64,000 nucleotides of DNA from the NCBI GenBank assembly GCA_023630585.1, contig CM042554.1:2260695-2324694 (forward strand), given 5' to 3'. The position numbers were made by a program, and so were the translations under genes. The stretch is from Cranoglanis bouderius. Taxonomy: Eukaryota; Chordata; Actinopteri; Siluriformes; Cranoglanididae. Within the stretch, counting starts at the first letter, position 1; each line of letters begins with the position of its first letter. This document shows positions 8,933-18,900 of the stretch, piece after piece. The notes beneath the pieces were generated by a model, which saw nothing but the letters and a program-made list of their open reading frames with translations, did not search any database and had not been told where the DNA came from.

Positions 8933-11260
8933 CTAAAAGTCTGTGCCGACAACACATGCGTCCTCGTTCTCCTCAAGTAAAGAGTACAGTTCGGGGCAAT
9001 CAGTGTCCGAAGTATGCAACAGCATGTACTGTCCAAACAGGGAGTGAACAGTTTTGTCTATAAGTGCACGCAGGAGTGGGATGCCACAACAGGCCACAAA
9101 GGCAACGCAGGCTAGTACTGTGAGAATAATCACTCCTATACGCATCAGACCTGCCAACCAGTCTCCGGAAAATAACCACTTATACCATGCAGGCTCCGGG
9201 CCCGCATTGTTCTTGACCATCTGATCCCGCGCCTTCTTCATGCGGAACAACAGAGCTTGGAGGGGCCCGGTCGGCCCCGTATGGAGGGGTATCACTGTAC
9301 AGCAATCTGATCCAATCATTTCGCACACTCCCTGATCCGGACCCCGCATAGTATCTAGGGCAAACCTATTTTGGACTGCCATAAGCGTTGTGGCGTGTAA
9401 CTGTTCGGTGAGCAGGCCCAAAGCCGCTATCGTATGATTTATAAAGCGCTGTTGGTTGTACCACACATAATTTATCCAGCGCATGTTTCTGCGGACCTGA
9501 ACATGAGGCAGGAAAACAGTCCAGGCTGTTGATGAGGATTCCAATTGGGCATTATGCTCCTCGGGGACACCCACAGGTTCCCCTTTCCAATCTATGTAGA
9601 TGTGCGGATCAGGGCCCCAACTGGGGAGCATAGTAGAGTTACTGAAACGAAAATACTTGTCCGTATTGGCAGAAAGGCCTAAAAACCCAGAGGCTGTTCT
9701 CCCCAGGTCACGCTTGGGCCTGGGGACACGGGGTGAGGCGAACATCTGTTCGAGGTGTGTGTCATTCAGCTCATAAACCGTTAAACGCCCCTCCAGTACC
9801 ACGGGGGCACACAGACCGTGCCACAGGCGGGGTAAAGTCTGCAGGGCTTTGTTGCTACCGCAGTACCAAAATATGTCTGCCACTGGCAAGGTGCCAAGCC
9901 TCAGGCTGGGGACGCGTATCTGTACAATGGATTCCGGTACACAGCCATATTGTGGAGGGTCACAAGAGGGTGCCACATTGACTATGGGGTGATGGGCCTC
10001 TATAATTGCATGGCACGCAGATTTTTCCAGCATCCCGATTTCTACAGCCCCTCGAGAGCGGATGCACAATGGGAACATCTGCCCTGGCCGGACTTGAACA
10101 TACATGTCAGTGGGAAGAGGAGTGGTCTCAGGGCGGAATGTGCAGGAGGAGCTTGTTTTACTCATCCACTCCGCACCATGCGTCCTTGCTGTGGAACCCA
10201 GAAGACACAATGCTGGGCACAGATAGGACGAATTATATGGAGGATTTGCACACTCGGTGATACCTCTGGTGGGCATGACATAGAGGGGGCGTCGTGAGCG
10301 GTTGTGGCAAACCACACATGTACTATTGGCGGACACCTGTCGGGCTGTGTCATGGAGCCACTGGTGGAATAGGTTCTGTGACGTCGCGTCTGCGTCTGAG
10401 GAAGAGAAGACACGGGTGCTAACGTTTTGCACAAGGTCGGCGTAGTCACTGCCCAATGCTCTGAAAGCTGTTGTGTCTCCGATATTACAATCGCTATTCG
10501 AACAGCAGGACATCCAGAAGTCTATTCCTGCCTGCCGGAGCTCCAAGCCTGGGCGCCACAGAGGAACATATACCCTAGCTTTATACTTCCTGTCATAGGA
10601 GGTGGCCTGCAGTGCCGATGTAGTGGAGCGGCTGCCGTTAATACTATAATACCACAAGGGGTGAATGACCTTACAGTGTGGTTGGGCTGGTCGCCCTGTT
10701 ATAACAACGCTGCTGGTATTGCTAGTGTCTGAATGTGCTTCCCCGGGCCGTTTTATGCGAATCTCTAGTGAAAGAGTGTACCAGGAGTCTGAATTATTGC
10801 TAGCCCATCCTATAGGATCTGTGGTGTCGTTCGGGGGTGCAGGACCGACGTAATCAAAGGAATACATCATAAAGTATTTCTGGTTAGACTTGAAGAGTGA
10901 TTTCAGTGGTTCTGTCTTGTTGCTACTGTGAAGAAGGCTGACAGCACACTTTAAATGGTCTTGAACTGCTATTCGAGCCCTGCTCTGATTCAAGTAAGCC
11001 TGCGGTACATCGTGGACTATTGCGGGGGTTTGATACACCAATCTGCCATCCATGTATGCCTGTCCTATGCCCGTGCTGCGCTTAGTCCTGAGCGTGTGGT
11101 TATATCGCTGTGCTGCCGGAGAGAACTGCCCTCCGCCAGTGAGTGCCAGCCACATGATTCCTGGAACCACTACCACGATTGCAGCTGCCAGCATAATATG
11201 CTGGGTTGTCCAGTCCTGGTTGGACCAAGTCTCTTTAATCTTGCGTGAAATAAGCATCAT
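8933..11260 (-). CDS. env: ERV-A envelope glycoprotein (Env), 775 aa, open
   Basis: Surface/transmembrane glycoprotein precursor. A leader with a hydrophobic core lies at residues 22-42. The surface subunit has many N-x-S/T sites and a CVVC motif (315-318). A furin-type site RPKR is at 514-517. The transmembrane subunit follows, with LMAVQNRFALD and CX6CC (C646, C653, C654), the disulfide-bonding signature of gamma-type Envs. The anchor is about 702-733. The cytoplasmic tail has YSLL (759-762), a YxxPhi sorting-like motif. The start codon overlaps the end of pol by 26 bases in another frame, so Env must come from a spliced RNA. A possible acceptor (cctctgcag, minus strand) ends at 11331. The frame is full-length with no stops. 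Confidence 0.93.
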   Translation of the reverse strand: MMLISRKIKETWSNQDWTTQHIMLAAAIVVVVPGIMWLALTGGGQFSPAAQRYNHTLRTKRSTGIGQAYMDGRLVYQTPAIVHDVPQAYLNQSRARIAVQDHLKCAVSLLHSSNKTEPLKSLFKSNQKYFMMYSFDYVGPAPPNDTTDPIGWASNNSDSWYTLSLEIRIKRPGEAHSDTSNTSSVVITGRPAQPHCKVIHPLWYYSINGSRSTTSALQATSYDRKYKARVYVPLWRPGLELRQAGIDFWMSCCSNSDCNIGDTTAFRALGSDYADLVQNVSTRVFSSSDADATSQNLFHQWLHDTARQVSANSTCVVCHNRSRRPLYVMPTRGITECANPPYNSSYLCPALCLLGSTARTHGAEWMSKTSSSCTFRPETTPLPTDMYVQVRPGQMFPLCIRSRGAVEIGMLEKSACHAIIEAHHPIVNVAPSCDPPQYGCVPESIVQIRVPSLRLGTLPVADIFWYCGSNKALQTLPRLWHGLCAPVVLEGRLTVYELNDTHLEQMFASPRVPRPKRDLGRTASGFLGLSANTDKYFRFSNSTMLPSWGPDPHIYIDWKGEPVGVPEEHNAQLESSSTAWTVFLPHVQVRRNMRWINYVWYNQQRFINHTIAALGLLTEQLHATTLMAVQNRFALDTMRGPDQGVCEMIGSDCCTVIPLHTGPTGPLQALLFRMKKARDQMVKNNAGPEPAWYKWLFSGDWLAGLMRIGVIILTVLACVAFVACCGIPLLRALIDKTVHSLFGQYMLLHTSDTDCPELYSLLEENEDACVVGTDF

Positions 11261-14200
11261 AGTTCAGAGTGGCACGCAGCTCGTCAAGATCTATTGTTTG
11301 GGTTGGTATCTGGCTAAGATCAGGTGTCTGCTGCAGAGGAACCGGGCCTGACGGGTCTGACCCTAAAGTTACTGGCTGTTCATCAATTAAACTGGGTCCC
11401 CCCTCAAGGTCCTGATCGGTGGGTGAACCCGGGGCATCCGTAGGGTCTGGACTAGGCGTGGTTATTATTTGAGGGATTCTTAAGAGACTTTGGTCAATTA
11501 CCTCACGTTCTGTCCTGGGACTAGGAGGTACAGACTTTGATGAGTCCCCTGGGGTCCCGGAGACTAGTGGGGCCGAGTTGTCACTTTGTTGTGGTGGTCC
11601 TCCTATGTCTTCAGCGGACGCCGGGGCAGGGTCGCTATCCTGCTGTGGTGATGTGCGTCGCGTTTGTGAGCGTGTTCCTTGTGCGGGTCCTACTCGTGAT
11701 GAGGGTCCTGGTGCATCTGGATCATCTTCCTCTGAGTCAGTCCCTGGATCCTCCTTTTTCCTCTTTGCCTTGGTTGCCCTTTTTACTGGCTCTGTACCAG
11801 GGGCACGACAGCAGTGGTTCAAATGGTACCAGTACTCTCTACCCTCTACCTTGACTGCAGTAGGTGTGGCTAACACTACTTTGAAAGGCCCCTCTCGGCG
11901 GGGCTGTGCCCAGTTTTTCCTCTTGAAGACCTTAATGTACACGTAGTCTCCTGGTTCCACTTGTCGGAGTGTTTCGTTGGTCACGTCCTCTCCGTGAACA
12001 GCCTGCTGGACCTGCGAATACAGAGTTCTATGGATTTGGGTTAAGTGTTTGACATAACTTGACATTTCTTTTTCCAGCTGTTCCAATGAGGGTCCCTTGT
12101 AGGGGCCCCGTGTGAAGGCCATTGGCATGGGGCGCCCTGTGACCATCTCGTGTGGTGTCAAGTGTGTCATGCGATTTGTCTGCATACGCATTTTCATCAG
12201 TGCTAAGGGTAGCGCCTGAACCCACGTTAGATCGGTGCTTGCGCAAATCTTCCCGATCTTTGCCTTCAATATCCCATTCGCCCTTTCTACCTTTCCCTGT
12301 GACTGGGGGTGATACACACATCCCATTCGCTGCTTTATGTGAAGCGCTTCTGTTATTGCTTTAATGACATCATTTGCAAAGTGCGGGCCATTATCCGAAC
12401 TCAGTTTGTCTGGCACGCCAAAGCGCGGTATCACCTCTCTACACAGGAATTTAGCCACTGTCTTTGCGTCATTGTTTCTGGTGGCGGTGGCTTCCACCCA
12501 TCTACTAAAGAGGTCCTCAACAACCAGGATGTAGCGACATCCCTCTTTTCTGTCTACCATGTCTACAAAATCCATCATTAAATGCCGGAACGGGCCTTGC
12601 GGCTCGGGAATGTGACCTATCGGGGCTGTAAAGTGCTTCCTTACGTTTCGTTCTGCGCATACTGCGCACACTCTTAGCGCCTTATCTACCATGTTGGACA
12701 AATATGGTGACCACCATTCTTTGCGTATGGTGTCGATGACCACCCGTCTGTTACAATGATCTACTCCGTGTGCTTCCTTAATCAGCATTGGCAACAGCGC
12801 CAATGGAGCTACCCATATTCCATCTACACTTCTCCACAGCCCTGTATTCGGCTCTCTGACAGCTCCACGTTTTTTCCATAGCTCCACCTCCTCTGGGCTT
12901 GCTGCCTCTTGGCACTCTCTCAGACTATCCTCTGACATCCCTTCTGCTTCACTCATCTCTGTCTCCTCTTCCTCTGATTCTCCTGCTTGCATCATGACTT
13001 TTACTGACTCGTTTCCCACTGCTGCTCTCTTAGCTGCTTCGTCAGCAGCGGTGTTGCCATTAGTCACCATTGTACCATCAGTCTTGTGAGCTTTACACTT
13101 AACTATGGCTAACTTGTCTGGTAACTGTATTGCAGCTAGCAATTCTGATATTGCTGGACCATGCAATAAGGTCGATCCGTCCGCTCTTTGGAACCCTCTT
13201 TGGGCCCATATTGGACCAAACACATGGCAAACCCCATACGCATATGCTGAATCAGTGTAGATTGTGCATGCCTTCCCTGCCCCTAATTTACATGCCGCTG
13301 TGAGTGCCTTGATTTCTGCTAGCTGAGCTGAACATGGTTGAGGAACTGCTGCTTCTATGGCTGTCTCATATTCCCCCGTGTCCTTATTGTACTTCACCAC
13401 AGCATACCCTGCCTTACAACCTTCCACCGTGCGATAACAAGACCCATCTACAAAGAACACGTGTTGGGCCTCTGGTAAGGGATCTGCCACTAAATCTGAG
13501 CATGCCTTTAGGAACTTCTCAGATTCTTCTGTGCAGCAGTGTGGAGTCCCATCGATTGGGAGTACCATTCTCTCGGCTGGGTTAACTGTGCTGCATCGTT
13601 CGATTGTCAATTCTGGAGCTGAGAGGATGACATCATAGCCTGTGCGCCGCGCATTAGTTATTACAAACGTCTGACTCGTTAATAGTGCGTGTAGCGCATG
13701 TGACGTGTACAAGATCACTGGATGCCCCATGGTAACTGAGGATGCCTTTTGATACGCAAAGGCCGCGGCTGAGATTGCCCGGTAACATGGGGGCATGCCT
13801 TTTTCAACATTGTCGAGTGCTGTGCTAAAGTATGCAATCGGCTGTCTTCCTACCCCTTGTTGCTCTTGCATTAACACGGCTGATGCGAAACCCTTTCTCT
13901 CGGCCACATACAAGTGAAAGGGCTTACTGTAATCTGGACTTGCTAGCACTGGGGCTGAAGCAAGTGCGCTTTTTAGTAATTCAAAGGCTGCCCGCCCATC
14001 AGGGGTCCAGGTCAGCAGAGCACTTGGTTTTGTTTGATCTGCAGCCTTTATCATGTCTCTAAGTGGCTGTGCTTTGAGCGCAAAATCACATATCCACGGC
14101 CTGCTAAACCCTGCCATGCCCAGGAATGACAGCATCTGTCTGACTGTTTGAGGCTGGGGTGCACTTGTAATAGCTTCCACGTGTGTGGGTGATATTGCTC

Positions 14201-14990
14201 GGGTTGTCCCTTCTAGTACCCTCCCCAAATATTCTACCTTCTGCTGGCAGAACTGCAATTTTTCCTTGCTTACTTTGTGCCCATTGTTCGCTAATGTTTT
14301 TAACACCGTCAATGAGTCAGATAGGCATTGCTCTTTTGTTCGGCTGCAGATCAATAGGTCATCAACGTACTGTAGCAGCCGACTTTTGATTTGGAGACTA
14401 CCCAAGTCTCGAGCTAACACCTGGTTAAATATTGACGGACTCTCACAGTATCCTTGAGGCAACCTCGTGTAGGTATACTGCTTGCCCCTGTAAGTGAATG
14501 CAAACAAGGGCCACGAATCAGGGTGCAATGGAACACTAAAAAACGCTGAACACAAGTCAATCACTGTGTACCATTTCGTACCTTCGGGAATGTTGGACAG
14601 TAGGGTGTGTGGATCCGGGACCACTGGGGTCTCGGCTATCACCACATGATTCACTGGTCTTAAGTCATGCACCAGTCTCCATTTGTCTGAATTGGGCTTC
14701 CTGACCGGAAAAATCGGAGTGTTGCACTGACTTTTGGTTGGGATTAGGACTCCTGCCTCTACTAGCCCTTTAATGGTTGGCCCTATCCCTTCTTCTGCCT
14801 GTGGTGACAATGGATATTGCCGTTGATAGGGCAATTGACTGTTTGGTTTTATTTGAATTTTTACTAACCCTGCTGATTTCACTAGCCCTACATCTGTTTG
14901 ATGTTTAGTCCAAAGTTGCTCTGGTATCTCTTTCAACACTTCCTTTACTTCCTGCTCTGTGAGCTCTTGCTCTCCTGTCCTTTGGGACAT
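11235..14990 (-). CDS. pol: ERV-A Pol: reverse transcriptase, RNase H, integrase, 1251 aa
   Basis: Domains in order. RT: catalytic Asp 145 and YVDD at 208-211. RNase H: D514, E559, D580, D650. Integrase: zinc site H741, H745, C775, C778; catalytic D807, D866, E902; C-terminal GPF at 1034-1036. All key residues are present. The frame is the same as pro: the pro stop (UAA, 15006-15008) is five codons before this ATG. Pol is therefore normally expected as part of a Gag-Pro-Pol chain, and how it is expressed past UAA is unclear. After the GPF domain comes an unusual tail of about 180 residues, acidic, then Pro/Ser/Asp-rich and predicted disordered. Close to typical class I Pol in the enzymatic part, longer overall. 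Confidence 0.95.
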   Translation of the reverse strand: MSQRTGEQELTEQEVKEVLKEIPEQLWTKHQTDVGLVKSAGLVKIQIKPNSQLPYQRQYPLSPQAEEGIGPTIKGLVEAGVLIPTKSQCNTPIFPVRKPNSDKWRLVHDLRPVNHVVIAETPVVPDPHTLLSNIPEGTKWYTVIDLCSAFFSVPLHPDSWPLFAFTYRGKQYTYTRLPQGYCESPSIFNQVLARDLGSLQIKSRLLQYVDDLLICSRTKEQCLSDSLTVLKTLANNGHKVSKEKLQFCQQKVEYLGRVLEGTTRAISPTHVEAITSAPQPQTVRQMLSFLGMAGFSRPWICDFALKAQPLRDMIKAADQTKPSALLTWTPDGRAAFELLKSALASAPVLASPDYSKPFHLYVAERKGFASAVLMQEQQGVGRQPIAYFSTALDNVEKGMPPCYRAISAAAFAYQKASSVTMGHPVILYTSHALHALLTSQTFVITNARRTGYDVILSAPELTIERCSTVNPAERMVLPIDGTPHCCTEESEKFLKACSDLVADPLPEAQHVFFVDGSCYRTVEGCKAGYAVVKYNKDTGEYETAIEAAVPQPCSAQLAEIKALTAACKLGAGKACTIYTDSAYAYGVCHVFGPIWAQRGFQRADGSTLLHGPAISELLAAIQLPDKLAIVKCKAHKTDGTMVTNGNTAADEAAKRAAVGNESVKVMMQAGESEEEETEMSEAEGMSEDSLRECQEAASPEEVELWKKRGAVREPNTGLWRSVDGIWVAPLALLPMLIKEAHGVDHCNRRVVIDTIRKEWWSPYLSNMVDKALRVCAVCAERNVRKHFTAPIGHIPEPQGPFRHLMMDFVDMVDRKEGCRYILVVEDLFSRWVEATATRNNDAKTVAKFLCREVIPRFGVPDKLSSDNGPHFANDVIKAITEALHIKQRMGCVYHPQSQGKVERANGILKAKIGKICASTDLTWVQALPLALMKMRMQTNRMTHLTPHEMVTGRPMPMAFTRGPYKGPSLEQLEKEMSSYVKHLTQIHRTLYSQVQQAVHGEDVTNETLRQVEPGDYVYIKVFKRKNWAQPRREGPFKVVLATPTAVKVEGREYWYHLNHCCRAPGTEPVKRATKAKRKKEDPGTDSEEDDPDAPGPSSRVGPAQGTRSQTRRTSPQQDSDPAPASAEDIGGPPQQSDNSAPLVSGTPGDSSKSVPPSPRTEREVIDQSLLRIPQIITTPSPDPTDAPGSPTDQDLEGGPSLIDEQPVTLGSDPSGPVPLQQTPDLSQIPTQTIDLDELRATLNYDAYFTQD

Positions 14991-15005
14991 CTGTGCCCGT
15001 ATCCC

Positions 15006-15947
15006 TTATCTTATCTGTACTTTGGTTTGCTGACTTATCAACATGTGTGTTGCTATCATTTGCTCTGAAGTGTCCCGTTTTATCCTGAGAAACTTCCTAT
15101 CCTTTGATGTGCACATGTTTGGGTTTCCTGTGGGCTCCCATACCTGTACCTGGCCTGCCTCCCTCATCATTGGCCCTAAATTTTTGGATTCAAAGTTTCG
15201 TCCGACCATCAGAGAGACATGTGGTGCAGCATCTGGAGCTTGGTACCAGCTGTCTACCTCACACGGAAGTTCCACATGGGCTGCTACTCCTTGTGTCCCT
15301 ACTATTATGTCTGATACTCTGACACTAAATCTGTGTCCTTCCAGCTGCTCTTCCCATAGGGATGCATACTCCTCCTCTTGTTCCCCCTCATCGTATTTTA
15401 GGGTACAGTGCCATGGATCTCTAGTATCCCTGCAGTCTGGACGCATATGGGATATCCAGGGTTTCCATTGCTGAAAATCCTTCCATAGTCCTGATGCTTC
15501 CTTTTCTTTGACCTCTAACCAGTATACTTTGTCCAAAGTATGTTGAACCTCTCCTCTCTCTATCATCACAAATTGTCGTGTTAGCATCTCTGGGAGTATT
15601 ACCCATACTCCTGTAGGCCCACAGTGAATTTTTGCTCCTAATTTACATAGTACATCCCTTCCCAGGAGATTGGCTGGTGTGTCAGGAGAGAAAAGCAATG
15701 GGGCTTGTACTGTGATTCCTTCCACAGTTATCCATTGGGGCTCTGTAAATCGTAACACTTGTGTTTTTCCCGAGAAGCCTACTGTCTTTATCGTTTTTCG
15801 AGCGAGGGGGAGCCCAGAGCCTACTTTTCCAATGCTTGTGAATGTTGCCCCTGTGTCTACCAGAAAGGGTACCTGTACTTGGTTTCCAATCACCACCATA
15901 ATCGTTGGTTCTTGTGCTGGGTGCAGTGAGGTGGCACACTGCACCAT
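15006..15947 (-). CDS. pro: ERV-A protease region (Pro), 313 codons
   Basis: Retroviral aspartic protease: the active-site DTG is at residues 31-33 (FLVDTGATF), and the second conserved LLGRDVL segment follows about 60 residues later. The enzymatic domain takes only about 120 residues. The remaining 190 (acidic EEEYASLWEEQLE, then IIVGTQG, then SLMVGRNFES) have no function I can assign. The frame equals that of gag: only nine sense codons lie between the gag UGA (15975-15977) and the first ATG here. That fits synthesis by read-through of UGA, as class I retroviruses do at the gag stop. It ends with UAA 18 bases before the pol ATG. Confidence 0.88.
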   Translation of the reverse strand: MVQCATSLHPAQEPTIMVVIGNQVQVPFLVDTGATFTSIGKVGSGLPLARKTIKTVGFSGKTQVLRFTEPQWITVEGITVQAPLLFSPDTPANLLGRDVLCKLGAKIHCGPTGVWVILPEMLTRQFVMIERGEVQHTLDKVYWLEVKEKEASGLWKDFQQWKPWISHMRPDCRDTRDPWHCTLKYDEGEQEEEYASLWEEQLEGHRFSVRVSDIIVGTQGVAAHVELPCEVDSWYQAPDAAPHVSLMVGRNFESKNLGPMMREAGQVQVWEPTGNPNMCTSKDRKFLRIKRDTSEQMIATHMLISQQTKVQIR

Positions 15948-15977
15948 CTCCCCCTCAGGCTTCTCTGGGCCTCTTCA
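15948..15977 (-). promoter_or_regulatory. Gag stop read-through site (UGA)
   Basis: The gag UGA is followed in frame by nine sense codons leading into pro, with a purine-rich stretch (AGAGGCCCAGAGAAGCC) just downstream. No frame change is needed to join Gag and Pro, which is the class I read-through layout. A downstream pseudoknot is expected but I could not verify its pairing. Confidence 0.6.
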
Positions 15978-18900
15978 TTGTCCTCCAGGGGCAGGCCCCA
16001 TTGGGTTGCCCCCAGGAGGGATCGGGGCCTGGCTTTGGTAGCCCGGGCCCATCCACTGTCCTCCCCAGTTTCCTGTTCCTGGTGAATTGTTTGTAGGTTG
16101 CTGTTGCCATCCTCTTGGTCCTCCCATGCTTCCTCTTGGAGCTTCATACTGAAGCTGGGGACACTCGCGCTTCATGTGTCCTGGGTCTCCGCAGTTCCAG
16201 CATCCCGGTCCCTGGCCTCCTGAACCCCATGTGTTCCTTTGCGCTGGTCCTCTAGAGAAATTTCCTCTTCCCCGGCCCCTGCCCTGTCCCCACCCTCGTG
16301 TCTGTTGGGGATATGGGGCACTCATCTGGTACCCTCCCGTCAGTGGGGGGTATTGGTAGGCATTCGGGCCTTGTGGGGGGTACATGGGCTGCATCTGTGG
16401 CTGATATGCAGCAGGATAGATGGCTGGGGCTTGGGGCTGTATGGTGGCTGGCATCTGGGGACTTCCAGTCGAAGGCTGTACCGCCTGAGGTGGGGCGGCT
16501 GCTACTATTACTGCGGCTTGTGTTGCGACCCCTTCTTTCTTCTCTTTCTTCCTTAGCTCTTGAATTTCCTGCTTATTCCGTACCAGTTCTCCCAGTTGGG
16601 CTTTATGGAGCTGAGCAAGCAGGCTTTCTGCAGCCTTTTGTGCTTCTCGTTCCCTTCTTCGCTGTAATTCCACATGGTGTATGACGTTGGCTTCAAAAGT
16701 CGCCCAGGGCATAGTGTTCAGTCCCACAATGGTCTCTAGTTGTTCTTGTACCTCTTTTGGGAGGGCCCTCTTAAGCATAAGTTTAAACAGCGTTTGGCTC
16801 GCCACCGTCTCATCCCACGTGCCTCCCATCTCTTCTCTCCAGCTGTTCTGTAGTTTCAGTATAAACTGGGCCACTCCTTCATTTTCTTCCAGCTTAATCT
16901 TTTCCACTTTGCTTGGATCGGCTTTGGTTGGGTAGTCTTTTCTCATCTCGTCCCACAACTGGTTTCTGACAGGTCCAAACGGATGGTCGTCCCAGAGGGG
17001 ATTATTTGTCATATTCCCGATCCTACATCTTGTGAACAGCTCTCCTAGTTTAGTCAATCCCACGGACTGTGACAGTATTGCCTTCAGGTCTCCCACGGCC
17101 AGTTGATGCCCTGAGGTTTGTTCCTCGAACTTTGTGATCCATTTCTGTGCTCCTTCACATAAGTTAGGGAGTCTGTTTATGAGTCCCGTTACATCCATAA
17201 AAGTCCATGGAACATACTGGGGTGGCATTTTCCCCCCTTTAAACAGCAGTGGCATCATTGTCATCTCATGGGTTCCTCCTCCATATCCCCCTCTCTCCCG
17301 AGTATGTCCTTTCACCTCCTCCTTGTTCTCGTCAACCCCCTCCCCTTCCGACTCCGAACTCACCGCTACCTGCTCTCTTTCTTCAGCTTCCTCTTGCCTC
17401 TGTGTTTGAGAGCGTGTTACTCTTCGGATTTCCTCTCGGGGTTCTAGGGTTGTACTCTCCGTGACCTGTCTTTTTCCTTTTTTTCCTTGCTGTGTTTTTG
17501 CACTGGGGGGTGTCTCAAACCTCCGGCGCGGGACTGGCGAGCCTCCCTGACGTAGCATCCTTAACTCTTCTGCACTTCGCCGCAGTTCTCGTCTCATCTC
17601 CTCGAGATCGGCTGCCCTTCGTTCTTTTTCTCCGGTTATTTTCCATTGGGTCGCCTCACTTCGTATTCCCTGCTTCCTTAGTTCCTCTGTTCTTCTTAAT
17701 TTGTCTTCCAATTGGACCACTCTTCTGTCGGCCTCTTTTTCGGCTACTGTCAACTTGTAGCCTGTCTGGGCAGCCTGTTCTTCCAGGAGCTGCATGGCCT
17801 TTTGTATTTCCTCTTGGGCCCTTTTTGCACTTTCCTCTGCTGTTTCAGCTGCTCGCTCCGCGCCTCTTTTGGCCCTGTCTGCTTCCTCTTCCATATGGCG
17901 GAATTTGTGCAGCAACCTTCCTTCCTCTTCATGTGCGCTTTGTTTCACCTCTTCCAATCTTTCCAGCACTCTTCTTCCTTCTTCCACCAGACTTTGTCCT
18001 TCCCTCCTCATTTTTACCAGATTTCTGTCTTTGTCAATTGACGTTATTTGGACCTCTCCTTGTATCTGTATCCATTCAGCCCCCTCCTTTCCTTCTTCCT
18101 CCTCTTCCTGTTTCCTTTCGTCCCTTACTGAGGATTCCTCCGAGAGCCTGCCTTCATCCTCTTCTCGTTTTTCTTTTTCCTTTTTTTGTCGTAACTCGTC
18201 TTCTTCTTCTCCCATTTCTCTTACGCTGACACATAGTCTATCCAGGCAGTCATGTAGACCCTCCCCTTCTTTTCCTTGCCTTGATCCACCTCCCCTTCGT
18301 GGGGTACTGTGCTGCCTCACAGGCTCTATTCCGGTTATGCTACCTCTTCGCCCGTACTGTACATCCCAGGGCATGCAGCTCCTTTGCTCGAACCATGCCA
18401 GCTTTTGTCGAAGCATCTCATCGTCCCATTCCATTTCTGCTTGCGACCCTTCTCTTTGACTCGGGGAGTATTTGTAGCACTCCGGCTGCCTCCTTCCTTC
18501 CTCACGATGTGGACGTCTTTTGTGCTTCCGGTTTCCAGGGCTTTTATCGCCTTCCCGTCTGTCCTCTTCTTCCTCATACCGTTGGAGACCTTCTTCGTAC
18601 TTTTGGAGGTCCTCCTCATATGACTGGAGGACCTTACGTTCCCTCTCCCTCTCCTGTAGCGCTTTAATCTGTTCGTGGTCATCGTGCACTTGTTTTCTTT
18701 TTGTCACTTCGACATCCTGTTCCGATTTCTCCTTTTCTGCTTTTCCACCTTCTCCTTCTACCATTGTCACAAACCCTTCAACTCTACCTGATGTCACGTC
18801 TATTTGTACTCTTCTGGAGTCTGGGTTAGTCATTAACATTGGGTACATCCCCAATGGGCTGAATGGGATTTGCGGATACATCTCCGAGGGGCTGGGTGGA

